The notes beneath the pieces are model-generated. The model had not been told where the DNA came from. It saw nothing but the letters and a program-made list of their open reading frames with translations, and did not search any database. DNA of 64,000 nucleotides from Oceanicola sp. 22II-s10i (GTDB lineage: Bacteria > Pseudomonadota > Alphaproteobacteria > Rhodobacterales > Rhodobacteraceae): NCBI RefSeq assembly GCF_002210105.1, contig NZ_AQQU01000013.1:1-64000 (forward strand), written 5' to 3'. A program made the position numbers and the translations under genes. Numbering within the stretch: position 1 is the stretch's first letter; each line of letters starts with the position of its first letter. Shown piece by piece: positions 8,978-16,332 of this stretch.

Positions 8978-9520
8978 ATGAAGCCGCTGTTCGCCATACT
9001 GGCGCTCGTGGTCTCCACCGGCGCCCAAGCTGAGAGCTGTCCCCCGCCGCCCGACCACGGCGCGGCCATCGCCGCCCTGCTGGCGCAGGTGCGCGAGGCG
9101 GGGACGGAGATGGAGGCGCGGGTCCTGACGAACGAACTGTGGGGCCTCTGGGCCGATGCGCCGGACGAACGGGCGCAGGCGGTGCTCGACAGCGGGATGC
9201 GCAAGCGCGAGAGCTTTGACCTGCGCGGCGCGATCGAGGAGTTCGACCGTCTGATCGCCTATTGCCCGGACTATGCCGAAGGCTACAACCAGCGCGCCTT
9301 TGCGCTGTTCATCGCGCAGGACTATGGCAGGGCCCTCGCGGACCTCGACCGGGCGATCGCGCTTCAGCCGCAGCATGTCGCGGCGATGGCTGGGCGTGCG
9401 CTGACCCTGATGGGGCTGGAGCGTTCGGACGAGGCGCAGGCAGAGCTGCGCGCGGTGCTGAAGATCCACCCCTGGTTGCCCGAGCGGCGGATGCTGGTCG
9501 AGACCGACACCGAGCTTTGA
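8978..9520 (+). CDS. Secreted tetratricopeptide repeat protein
   Basis: 180 aa with a signal peptide (MKPLFAILALVVSTGAQA, cleavage near residue 18). Residues 60-165 contain TPR-like pairs: LRGAIEEFDRLIAYCPDYAEGYNQRAFALFIAQDYGRALADLDRAIALQPQ and its successor, with the usual A/G, Y and P positions. Such small periplasmic TPR proteins mediate protein contacts, but no partner is encoded nearby. It is monocistronic, divergent from the rhomboid gene with about 100 bases between. Confidence 0.85.
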   Translation: MKPLFAILALVVSTGAQAESCPPPPDHGAAIAALLAQVREAGTEMEARVLTNELWGLWADAPDERAQAVLDSGMRKRESFDLRGAIEEFDRLIAYCPDYAEGYNQRAFALFIAQDYGRALADLDRAIALQPQHVAAMAGRALTLMGLERSDEAQAELRAVLKIHPWLPERRMLVETDTEL

Positions 9521-10134
9521 CGGTCGCTTGCGTTTTACAGGAGAGCCGCGTCCGCTAAGGTCGCGAAGGCCGTCCGCGTGGGGGGAGGGTAGGTCTTGGG
9601 GACTCCAGAATGCGCCGTTGCGCAGATGACATCGACACCAGTGGTGGAATTGGCCATGTTGATGGACTGTATTTGAATCAGCGGCTTAGGGTTTTCTGAC
9701 CAGCCCGACTCGACACCGGACGAGGAAACCGCGCAGGGACCGGCGCAGGACGTGAAAAGCCTTGTTGCGGGGTGGAGGACATCCACGAGAACAAGGCAGG
9801 TATTTGCATACGGTGAAGACTGTACAGCTTGTATCGCGGTCCAGGCGGGCATCTCGCCAACTCCGTGGGTTTCCTGCAGTTGTCCCAAAGGCGTCAGATG
9901 GCACCTGGATACCTCAGGTAGGCGCCAACGTCTTTGCGATGAGCCACTCACATGACGTGGAGCAAAGAGACGAACGCGGCACGCAGGTACAAGACCGTCG
10001 ACGGCACCGACACCACCCTCGTTGGAAATCGATGTGATGTGAATTATGAGATCATCTGAGGCGCGTTATCCCTGTTTCTTCGGAGACGGATTTCGAGCAA
10101 TCGAAAGGGATGACGGAGTTGTCGTAGTAACTGT
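9521..10134. other. Gene-poor stretch upstream of tRNA-Leu
   Basis: No open frame here has a recognisable family, signal peptide or good ribosome binding site. The base composition looks lower in GC than the surrounding genes, with many TTG/ATG-rich words. One minus-strand frame (9535-9951) is open but low-complexity and unconvincing. I regard this as decayed or accessory DNA, with the tRNA promoter at its right end. Confidence 0.5.
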
Positions 10135-10218
10135 GGCGGCGTGGTGGAATGGTATACACAGCAGACTTAAAATCTGCCGCCTTATGGATTGTGGGTTCGA
10201 ATCCCACCGCCGCTACCA
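10135..10218 (+). tRNA. tRNA-Leu (anticodon TAA)
   Basis: An 84-nt class II tRNA with encoded CCA. The acceptor arms GGCGGCG and CGCCGCT pair (first pair G-U). The anticodon stem-loop GCAGA-CTTAAAA-TCTGC gives TAA. An extended variable arm follows, and the T-arm GTGGG-TTCGAAT-CCCAC is perfect. It reads UUA leucine codons, rare in such a GC-rich genome. An IS remnant begins 29 bases downstream. Confidence 0.97.
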
Positions 10219-10247
10219 ATGAAGGACAACCGGGCTTTCCCTGAAAA

Positions 10248-10552
10248 TGTGGAGAGCACCAACTGAGGACTCAGAAGGCGTTCTACGGGAAGCGGAAACA
10301 GGCCGACGCCGTTGTTTCGGCGTGACGCGCTGCGACATCGCCATGGTCGAGAGGTTCTTCAAGACGATCGAGTCGGCACTGATCCGGCTGTCGGCCTACG
10401 CCTCGCCCCGGCAATCGCGACAAAAGGCCGAAGACGCCATCGCCCGACACATCGACGGGTCGTACAATCCCGTCAGACGGCACTCATCGCGCGACTTCCA
10501 GAGCCCGAACGCCTCCGAGCGGACAGCCCGCAAACCCTGAACGCTCTCCACA
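10248..10552 (+). mobile_element. IS3-type insertion sequence remnant bounded by 10-bp inverted repeats
   Basis: The left end TGTGGAGAGC (10248-10257) and right end GCTCTCCACA (10543-10552) are perfect inverted repeats beginning TG and ending CA, as in IS3-family elements. The 305 bp between them encode only the C-terminal end of an IS3-type transposase, so the element is internally deleted and cannot move by itself. No convincing target-site duplication is visible. It sits beside tRNA-Leu. Confidence 0.65.
10316..10540 (+). pseudogene. IS3-family transposase, C-terminal fragment of integrase core
   Basis: The fragment reads C-D-I-A-M-V-E-R-F-F-K-T followed by SALIRLSAYASPRQSRQKAED and YNPVRRHSSRDFQSP. 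This matches the end of the DDE integrase core (usual form DNAxxExFFKTLK ... YNxxRxHSxLGYxSP). The Glu in MVERFF would be the third catalytic acid. The first two acids and OrfA are missing, so it is a decayed copy. Confidence 0.75.
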
Positions 10553-10577
10553 AGACCCGGAGACGTCCAGCCTAGCG

Positions 10578-10832
10578 TCATGAATCCGCTTCCTGGTCGG
10601 TCTGTTGCGGAACAAGGTCCTCAAGCAGGTTCTTCCCATCGTCAGAGCTCTTCAGCCCGGCGTTGATGATATCAATCGCTTCCCGCAGGCTTTCCAAGGC
10701 ATCCGGATCGTCGACATCCTGCAGGGCCAACCTTATCAGCCTGCGGATCTGCGACAGGCGCGCGACATTGTTCAGACGCGTCTCTGCAAGTTTGTACAGG
10801 GTCTCGACGTAGAGTACGCGCGCGTCCGACAT
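10578..10832 (-). CDS. Hypothetical small helical protein (doubtful)
   Basis: 84 aa from an ATG at 10832 with AGG seven bases upstream. The sequence is amphipathic and helix-rich (VETLYKLAETRLNNVARLSQIRRLIRLALQDV), ending in an acidic tail. I do not recognise a family. The open frame continues upstream but that part looks non-coding. The opposite strand is also open, and coding bias is weak on both, so this may be a gene remnant of the accessory patch. Confidence 0.35.
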   Translation of the reverse strand: MSDARVLYVETLYKLAETRLNNVARLSQIRRLIRLALQDVDDPDALESLREAIDIINAGLKSSDDGKNLLEDLVPQQTDQEADS

Positions 10833-11393
10833 GACATACCTATAGGCTTGCGGATAAAGGAGCGCATCTACTTTAAGTTGCGCCTGCTCAACAACCCAAC
10901 GCGGGAACGGCTTCCCAAGTTCGTGATGAGGACGTGGCGGAAGTTTCGTGTCTCGGCGACGGACCGCCCCGGCAGCGTCGCGTGGGTCATTTGGAGTGCA
11001 ACGAAGGTATACCGGGCATAAAGTCCGGATGAAGCAGCAAGGAGAAGCCAGTGACCCCATGGCCGCCGGGCAGACGTGCCCGTGATCGGGTGGACCCGTC
11101 GAATCTCTGCCGACACGGGTGTTTGGATGCGCCTGACGGTCCAGAGGCCGACGTGGTCCGCGAACAACCGCCGGTGCCGCAGAACAAGCCGCGCACATGC
11201 GGTGCTGCATGGCCCGGAAGGCGGGGAAACACGGAGTCCGCTGGAGCTTTCTGGGGGTCACATCATGGTTCGGAGTGGACAACGCTCCTTCCGATCAGAG
11301 GGCGAGAGCCGGGAACACATAAATGCTGTAATTCACTTCTATGGTGCTGACTCGGAGCCGTCTCAGTACTTGGATCAAAGCGCGAGGACGGGA
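10833..11393. other. Intergenic stretch with no supported gene
   Basis: Open frames exist on both strands but none resembles a protein family or has a matching start region. It presumably holds the promoter of the beta-barrel gene starting at 11394. Composition is similar to the atypical stretch left of the tRNA. Confidence 0.45.
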
Positions 11394-11996
11394 ATGCTTA
11401 AGGTGGGCACACGCAATTGGACAGCGTTGAGCTGTTCCACTGTTGGGCTGGCATTGGCTTTGACATATGCTGCGCCGGCGCGGGCCGACGGAGAGTTTTT
11501 CCAGCTCGATATCGCCGAAGGCGCGACGGACTTCAGCCTCGCGATTGCGAGGGGACGACTCAATCTCGGCGGGAATTACGCCCGTTACGACGGCGGCAGT
11601 TCCGGCAGCCTGTCCTTGCTGTGGTCAATACCGGTCGACCCGCTCGGCACGTTCAAGGTCGGACCCAGCGTTGCCCGCATCCTGAGCGACACCGATCCTG
11701 ACAGAACTCGGGTCGGGGCCAAGATCACGTTCGAGCGCTGGTCGCCGACCGAATTCGGCCATCTCTTCCTCCTGGGCGAATACAGCACGATCGACAACAG
11801 CTACTTCGGGCTGGTTCAGACCGGGTTCGGCAACTCCGGCTTCGCGGCCGAGCTGTCTGTCGGCGGCAGCGACAACTACAGCGCCATCACCGCTGCGGTA
11901 TCGAAGCGGATCGGTGAGGGACCACTGGTCCTCAGGGCGGGCTATCGCTTCAAGGCCGAGACCCTGTTCGTCGGTTTCGCCATCAACACGTTCTAA
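11394..11996 (+). CDS. Putative small outer-membrane beta-barrel protein
   Basis: 200 aa from an ATG at 11394 preceded by GAGGACGG. A signal peptide spans about residues 1-32, ending near AAPARADGEF. The mature part alternates short amphipathic strands (FSLAIARGRLNLGGNYARYD, SLSLLWSIPVD, RVGAKITFERW, HLFLLGEYSTI, LVLRAGYRFKAE). It ends in FVGFAINTF, with the terminal aromatic typical of barrel substrates of the Bam machinery. Length fits an 8-strand barrel. The next gene, a dCache-HAMP membrane protein, starts 12 bases later, so the two form an operon convergent with the GT2 glucan synthase operon. A role as the outer-membrane exit or anchor for the polymer is my inference; no family was recognised. 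Confidence 0.6.
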   Translation: MLKVGTRNWTALSCSTVGLALALTYAAPARADGEFFQLDIAEGATDFSLAIARGRLNLGGNYARYDGGSSGSLSLLWSIPVDPLGTFKVGPSVARILSDTDPDRTRVGAKITFERWSPTEFGHLFLLGEYSTIDNSYFGLVQTGFGNSGFAAELSVGGSDNYSAITAAVSKRIGEGPLVLRAGYRFKAETLFVGFAINTF

Positions 11997-12008
11997 CAGG
12001 AGAAGCCA

Positions 12009-13112
12009 ATGGCTGAGAATCCGTACCGGGGATTGATCACTTTGCCACAGGCCGCATACGGTTTCGTTGCACTCTCATTCCTCGTGCTGACCCTGGTCAC
12101 GATCGCGCTGTTTTCGGCGCGGTCCGAGTCCGTGCTGGACGATGCACTGGACAGCGCGGTCAGGAAGCGGACCGAGGCGGCGGCGCAGGATTTCGCCCGG
12201 ACGCTGCACTCCGACTGGGCCAATCTCAAGCACCTTTCCCGCATGATCGACGGCTCGGACATCGGTGGTGTGGGCGAGGTCATGGCCGGGATTCGGGGCA
12301 ATGGTGAACGGATCTCGTGGATCGGTTACGCCGGTGTGGACGGCATCGTGCGCGAGGCTTCGGACGGGTTGCTGGTCGGCGCGGATGTCACTGAAAGACC
12401 CTGGTTCCGCAACGGCCTGCGTTCGGGGTTCGCGGGCGACGTGCACGATGCGGTCTTGCTGGCCAAGCTCCTGCAGCCCAAGGGTGGCGACCCCTTGCGC
12501 TTTGTCGACCTTGCCCTGCCGGTCACAGACGGCAGGGGAGAACTGACGGGTGTCGTCGGCATCCATATCGACGCAGCATGGGCAGAACGGTTTCTGACTG
12601 AAACGGCCGAAAGCCTGGGGGTCGACCTTTACCTGATAAACCAGTCCGGTGAGGTGGTCATGGCGAGCGGTGGCCAGTCGCCCGACGAGGACGAACAAAA
12701 GCTGCTGGCGGCCGCGCGTCTTGGTGCCGAGTCGGCCAGCCGCGATGAATGGCCGGATGGGCAGCAGTACTTCACCACGCTTGTGCCGGACGTGAGTTAC
12801 GCGGATTTGCCGAGCTTCGGATGGCGGCTTGCCGGACGGCTGGACGTGCAGACTTTCCGTCCCCAGATCTACACGCTCGTCGTGTCCGCGATGCTGGCCG
12901 CCGCAGTGGCGCTTGGGGCGCTCGCGGCGCTCACCCATCTGTTTGTGCGCATTTACATCCGGCCCATCGGGGCACTTGTCGAGAACGCCACGCAGCTTGC
13001 GGCAGGCGAGGCGGTCTATCCGCGCGAACGCAACGCGACGCGCGAGGCCGCACAGCTGTCGGCCGCGCTGGCGGTCCTGCAGGCGCGCAGGCAGAAGATC
13101 AGCGGTTACTGA
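12009..13112 (+). CDS. dCache-HAMP membrane sensor protein without output domain
   Basis: 367 aa; the ATG at 12009 follows AGGAGAAG. The order is: membrane helix 1 at about 16-38; a periplasmic dCache-type sensor at about 45-275, with features such as WIGYAGVDGIVREASDGLLVGADVTERPWFRNGL and DLALPVTDGRGELTGVVGIHID; membrane helix 2 at about 283-308; then a HAMP-like segment (RPIGALVENATQLAAGEAVYPRERN). It stops after a short helix with no GGDEF, kinase or MCP domain. It may sense a periplasmic signal and act through contacts with another membrane protein. The 3' end overlaps the end of the GT2 gene by 14 bases on the opposite strand, suggesting a fixed relationship with the glucan locus. Confidence 0.8.
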   Translation: MAENPYRGLITLPQAAYGFVALSFLVLTLVTIALFSARSESVLDDALDSAVRKRTEAAAQDFARTLHSDWANLKHLSRMIDGSDIGGVGEVMAGIRGNGERISWIGYAGVDGIVREASDGLLVGADVTERPWFRNGLRSGFAGDVHDAVLLAKLLQPKGGDPLRFVDLALPVTDGRGELTGVVGIHIDAAWAERFLTETAESLGVDLYLINQSGEVVMASGGQSPDEDEQKLLAAARLGAESASRDEWPDGQQYFTTLVPDVSYADLPSFGWRLAGRLDVQTFRPQIYTLVVSAMLAAAVALGALAALTHLFVRIYIRPIGALVENATQLAAGEAVYPRERNATREAAQLSAALAVLQARRQKISGY

Positions 13113-15078
13113 ACGAGAACCGTTCCATCAGGTCGCTGATCAGTGCGGTTGCGCGGACGTTTGAGACACCCGGCGCATTTCCTTCAGCGTAGAAGCGGAC
13201 GAAGAACGCATCGCGCTGCGCCGAATCCGGCAGCAACTGCACCCGCGCGCCATCCGCGGTCGACGCGATGACATATGCCCCGACCTCGCCCGGAACCCCT
13301 TCGATCTCGATCGTGCCGCGCGTCTCGGTCGGGAAGACGGCACCGCGCAGGCGCACCGTGTCCATCGTCAGCGACGTGATCCATAGCCCCCATTCGTCTG
13401 CGCCTGACCGGAAGGTCACGCGCTCGGGGCGGTCGGCTACGTGTATTTCGGTGCGGGGCATTTCGATGCATGCCAGAGACGTCACGCCGAGCACGACGAG
13501 ATTGTAGAGCGTCCAGAACAGGATCACCCACTTTCCGTCGCCCGCGTCGTTGAAGGCAAAGCGGTCGGACACGACCCCCAGCCAGAGCCCCACGAAGGTG
13601 GCAAGGAAACCCAGAAGGAACGGCATCATCATTTGCCATTGCACGACGATGCGGGACCGGTCGCCGCCCTTGGCCGTGACCGAGAACGGGTGCCCGTGCG
13701 GCCGGAATAGCCCTACGATCGCCGCGCGGCTGATCGGAATCGCGCCGATCAGCTGACTGACGTCGTTCAGGATGGGCACCACCATGCCGCGGCTGAGGAT
13801 GTTCAGGATCACGATGATCCAGATGTAGTAACAGCCAAAATAGCTGATCACGTCCGGCAGGCGGGCATCGACCACGGTGATGTTGCCGTACCAGTAGAGC
13901 AGCGGAAACAGGATCGCGGCGATGCGAAAGGGAAAGGTCGTCAGCCAATAGAAGACCGAGTCGATGACGCTCCACCGGTCGCGCAGTCGCAGGTTGCTCT
14001 TCGCGAAGGGACCGAGCGAGGACCGTGCGATCTGCATCAGTCCGAGACACCAGCGGGCACGCTGCGTGACGTATTCCCTGAGGCCTTCCGGTGCGAGACC
14101 CTCGGTCAAGGGCTCGGCCAGATAGACGGTGCGCCATCCCTTGTTCTGAAGGGCCAGGGTCAAGAGGAAATCCTCGGTCACGCTTTCCGTCGGCAAGCCG
14201 CCGATGTCCTGCAGCGCCGACATTCGGCAGACCGACGAGGTGCCGCAGCAAAAGGCGATACCCCAGCCATCGCGGGACGGCTGCATGTGGTCGAAGAAGA
14301 AGCGCTGTTCGTCGGGATAGGACCGGCTCAGACCGAAATTGTGCTGGATCGGGTCAGGGTTGAAGAAATGCTGCGGCGTCTGCACCAGCCCGACGTCCGG
14401 GTCGTGGAACAGCGCCAGCGTGCGCGACAGGAACCCCCTGTGCGGCACGAAATCGGCGTCCAGCACGGCGACGAAATCCGGCGGCACCGCGTCCTCGGCC
14501 AGCCGCGCCAGCGCGTGGTTGATGTTGCCGGCCTTGGCGCCCTTGTTGTCGGGGCGGCGCATGTAGCGCACGCCAAGCTGGTCGCAGAAATCCCGCAACC
14601 AGTCCCGGCGGCTGTCGTCCAGGACGATGACCTCCTTGTTCTGGTGGCGGAGTGAGCGCGACCCGACGATGGTGCGCTCGAGGACGTCCTTGTCCTCGTT
14701 GTAGGTCGCGATCAGGATTGCGACCTTCGGCTCGGGTCCATTCCACCAGCCGGCATGTTCCGTCGCCTCGTCGCTGCGCAGTTTGACACGCGACATGATG
14801 ACGAAGGCGCTGAGCGAGCCGACCAGCGACAGCATCTCGAGCGCGAAAAGCGATCCGGAGGCGAGAAAATCGATGGTCAGACCGACTGGCGCCAGGGTCT
14901 CGGTCAGTCGCCACCACGCGTAGCGAATTGCGAGGAAGAACGCGATCGTGAACAGCGCCGCGCGGTGTCTGTCGTTGGTCCGGTCGACAATGGACGGCAG
15001 GATCAGGGCGATGCCCGTGATCATCCACAGATGGATGACGCTGGAGCCGAGGCCACCCAGATGGGGGAACTCAAGCAT
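13099..15078 (-). CDS. Processive GT2 beta-glucan synthase (BgsA/BcsA-like)
   Basis: 659 aa inner-membrane glycosyltransferase. Three N-terminal membrane helices lie at about 12-30, 40-56 and 68-95. The GT2 core (about 117-360) has DDS at 154-156, DAD at 207-209, TED at 301-303 and the product-binding QRARW at 339-343, all marks of processive cellulose-synthase-type enzymes. Four further helices lie at about 375-540. The C-terminal 120 residues sit where BcsA has PilZ, but the RxxxR and (D/N)xSxxG c-di-GMP motifs are absent. An HlyD-like partner ends one base before this start, and a GH8 glucanase lies further upstream; bcsB and bcsC are missing. This matches Sinorhizobium BgsA, the mixed-linkage beta-glucan synthase, better than BcsA. 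Product is inferred. Confidence 0.8.
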   Translation of the reverse strand: MLEFPHLGGLGSSVIHLWMITGIALILPSIVDRTNDRHRAALFTIAFFLAIRYAWWRLTETLAPVGLTIDFLASGSLFALEMLSLVGSLSAFVIMSRVKLRSDEATEHAGWWNGPEPKVAILIATYNEDKDVLERTIVGSRSLRHQNKEVIVLDDSRRDWLRDFCDQLGVRYMRRPDNKGAKAGNINHALARLAEDAVPPDFVAVLDADFVPHRGFLSRTLALFHDPDVGLVQTPQHFFNPDPIQHNFGLSRSYPDEQRFFFDHMQPSRDGWGIAFCCGTSSVCRMSALQDIGGLPTESVTEDFLLTLALQNKGWRTVYLAEPLTEGLAPEGLREYVTQRARWCLGLMQIARSSLGPFAKSNLRLRDRWSVIDSVFYWLTTFPFRIAAILFPLLYWYGNITVVDARLPDVISYFGCYYIWIIVILNILSRGMVVPILNDVSQLIGAIPISRAAIVGLFRPHGHPFSVTAKGGDRSRIVVQWQMMMPFLLGFLATFVGLWLGVVSDRFAFNDAGDGKWVILFWTLYNLVVLGVTSLACIEMPRTEIHVADRPERVTFRSGADEWGLWITSLTMDTVRLRGAVFPTETRGTIEIEGVPGEVGAYVIASTADGARVQLLPDSAQRDAFFVRFYAEGNAPGVSNVRATALISDLMERFSFSNR

Positions 15079-15079
15079 G

Positions 15080-16243
15080 TCAGCCGCGGAACAGGTCGAG
15101 CGGCCGCCGGTCGAAGAAGGCGCGTCCGGTCTGGCCGATCAGACATCCGACCTCGGGGTCGGTCGCCAGACCCGGAATCTGAAGCATCACGTCATACCGT
15201 TCGAGATGCTTCTGGCTGGGGGCCACCGCGAGGTGGTCATAGACGGTCACCGCGCCAGAACCGGCCAGCCGGATCACGGTGCCGTCAAAGGTGCCGGACT
15301 GACCTTCCAGCCGGAACGTCGCGGCCTGTCCGATCCTGAGACCGTTGTAGACCCGTTCGGTCACCGACAATGTGACCATGACCTGGTCGCAGTCCACCAG
15401 CCGCAGGATCGGGTCGCCGCGTTGAACCGTGACGCCGTCGGCCTGAAGGACTTCCCAGAACAGGCCGTCGTTCGGCGCACTGATCTTGCCGCCACGGAGC
15501 CCATTCACCCGCACCCGTTCGCGGTCGATCCGACCTTGTATGGCCGCGGCCCGAGCCTGTGCTTCGGCCAGCGCGTTCTTCAGGCCGGTCAGGACGGAGT
15601 CGAGTTCGGTCGCGCGCTGCGCGGCATTGGGGGAATCGTTGTAGCCATCGCCAAGAAACACGCCTGCCTCGCCGGCCTTCACCGCGATTTCCAGAACCTC
15701 GACCCGCTCCCGCGCATGGTCCAGGACGAGGGCATCGACCAGCGGTTCGCCCGGAAGGCGGTTCTGAAGATCGTCCAGCCCGTCGATCAGCCGCTGGTCG
15801 GCATCGTCGGGAAAGGCCCCGCCTTCGAGCAGCTTCAGCCGTATCCGGGCGTGATCAAGCCGTGTGCGCAGTTCGTCCAGCCGGTGTTGGCTATACACGT
15901 CGGACCGGTCCACCAGCCCGGCGCGCACAGTCTCGGTCGCCTCAATGTCGGCGGTCAGTCGCGCGGCTTCGGCCGCGGAGAAATCAAGTTCCATCATGAG
16001 GTCGTTCAGCCGGACGGAATCGACCAGTTCGTCGGTCACGGTGGCGAGGACCTCACCTTCGGACACACGCGAGCCCAAGGCACGATCCGGCATCTCCAGC
16101 GTACCGGCCACTTCTGAACGGACAGTGACCACCGGGGCATTCACAACCGCATCCGCGCTGGCTCCGGACATCTGTTCTCCGACGATGATCCAGACGGCAA
16201 CGACAATTACGATGAGACCGATCGCGAGACGGGCGTATTTCAT
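15080..16243 (-). CDS. HlyD-like membrane fusion protein of the glucan locus (BgsB-like)
   Basis: 387 aa with one N-terminal membrane helix (about 5-23) and a long periplasmic part. A split lipoyl/biotinyl-like half at about 38-75 (VVTVRSEVAGTLEMPDRALGSRVSEGEVLATV) precedes a long alpha-helical hairpin (about 80-270). The second lipoyl half follows (GKISAPNDGLFWEVLQADGVTVQRGDPILRLVD), then a beta-barrel domain. In type I secretion such proteins bridge to the outer membrane. Here the gene is directly followed by the GT2 synthase, as in bgsBA and like Alg44 in alginate synthesis, so it probably guides the nascent polymer through the periplasm. Start is an ATG at 16243. Confidence 0.82.
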   Translation of the reverse strand: MKYARLAIGLIVIVVAVWIIVGEQMSGASADAVVNAPVVTVRSEVAGTLEMPDRALGSRVSEGEVLATVTDELVDSVRLNDLMMELDFSAAEAARLTADIEATETVRAGLVDRSDVYSQHRLDELRTRLDHARIRLKLLEGGAFPDDADQRLIDGLDDLQNRLPGEPLVDALVLDHARERVEVLEIAVKAGEAGVFLGDGYNDSPNAAQRATELDSVLTGLKNALAEAQARAAAIQGRIDRERVRVNGLRGGKISAPNDGLFWEVLQADGVTVQRGDPILRLVDCDQVMVTLSVTERVYNGLRIGQAATFRLEGQSGTFDGTVIRLAGSGAVTVYDHLAVAPSQKHLERYDVMLQIPGLATDPEVGCLIGQTGRAFFDRRPLDLFRG

Positions 16244-16332
16244 ATCAGATCCTTGGAGGATTGGGCGATTGGTTAGGGGCTCTGTGGATCCGGGCCGAAT
16301 CCCTCGAACCTACTATTTCACGGCGCTGTCGT

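Noticed and set aside
9535-9951. Minus-strand frame of 138 codons left of tRNA-Leu
   Set aside because: No family, no ribosome site, odd composition; more likely decayed DNA.
10219-10560. Target-site duplication flanking the IS remnant
   Set aside because: Bases next to the two inverted ends do not match convincingly, so no duplication is claimed.
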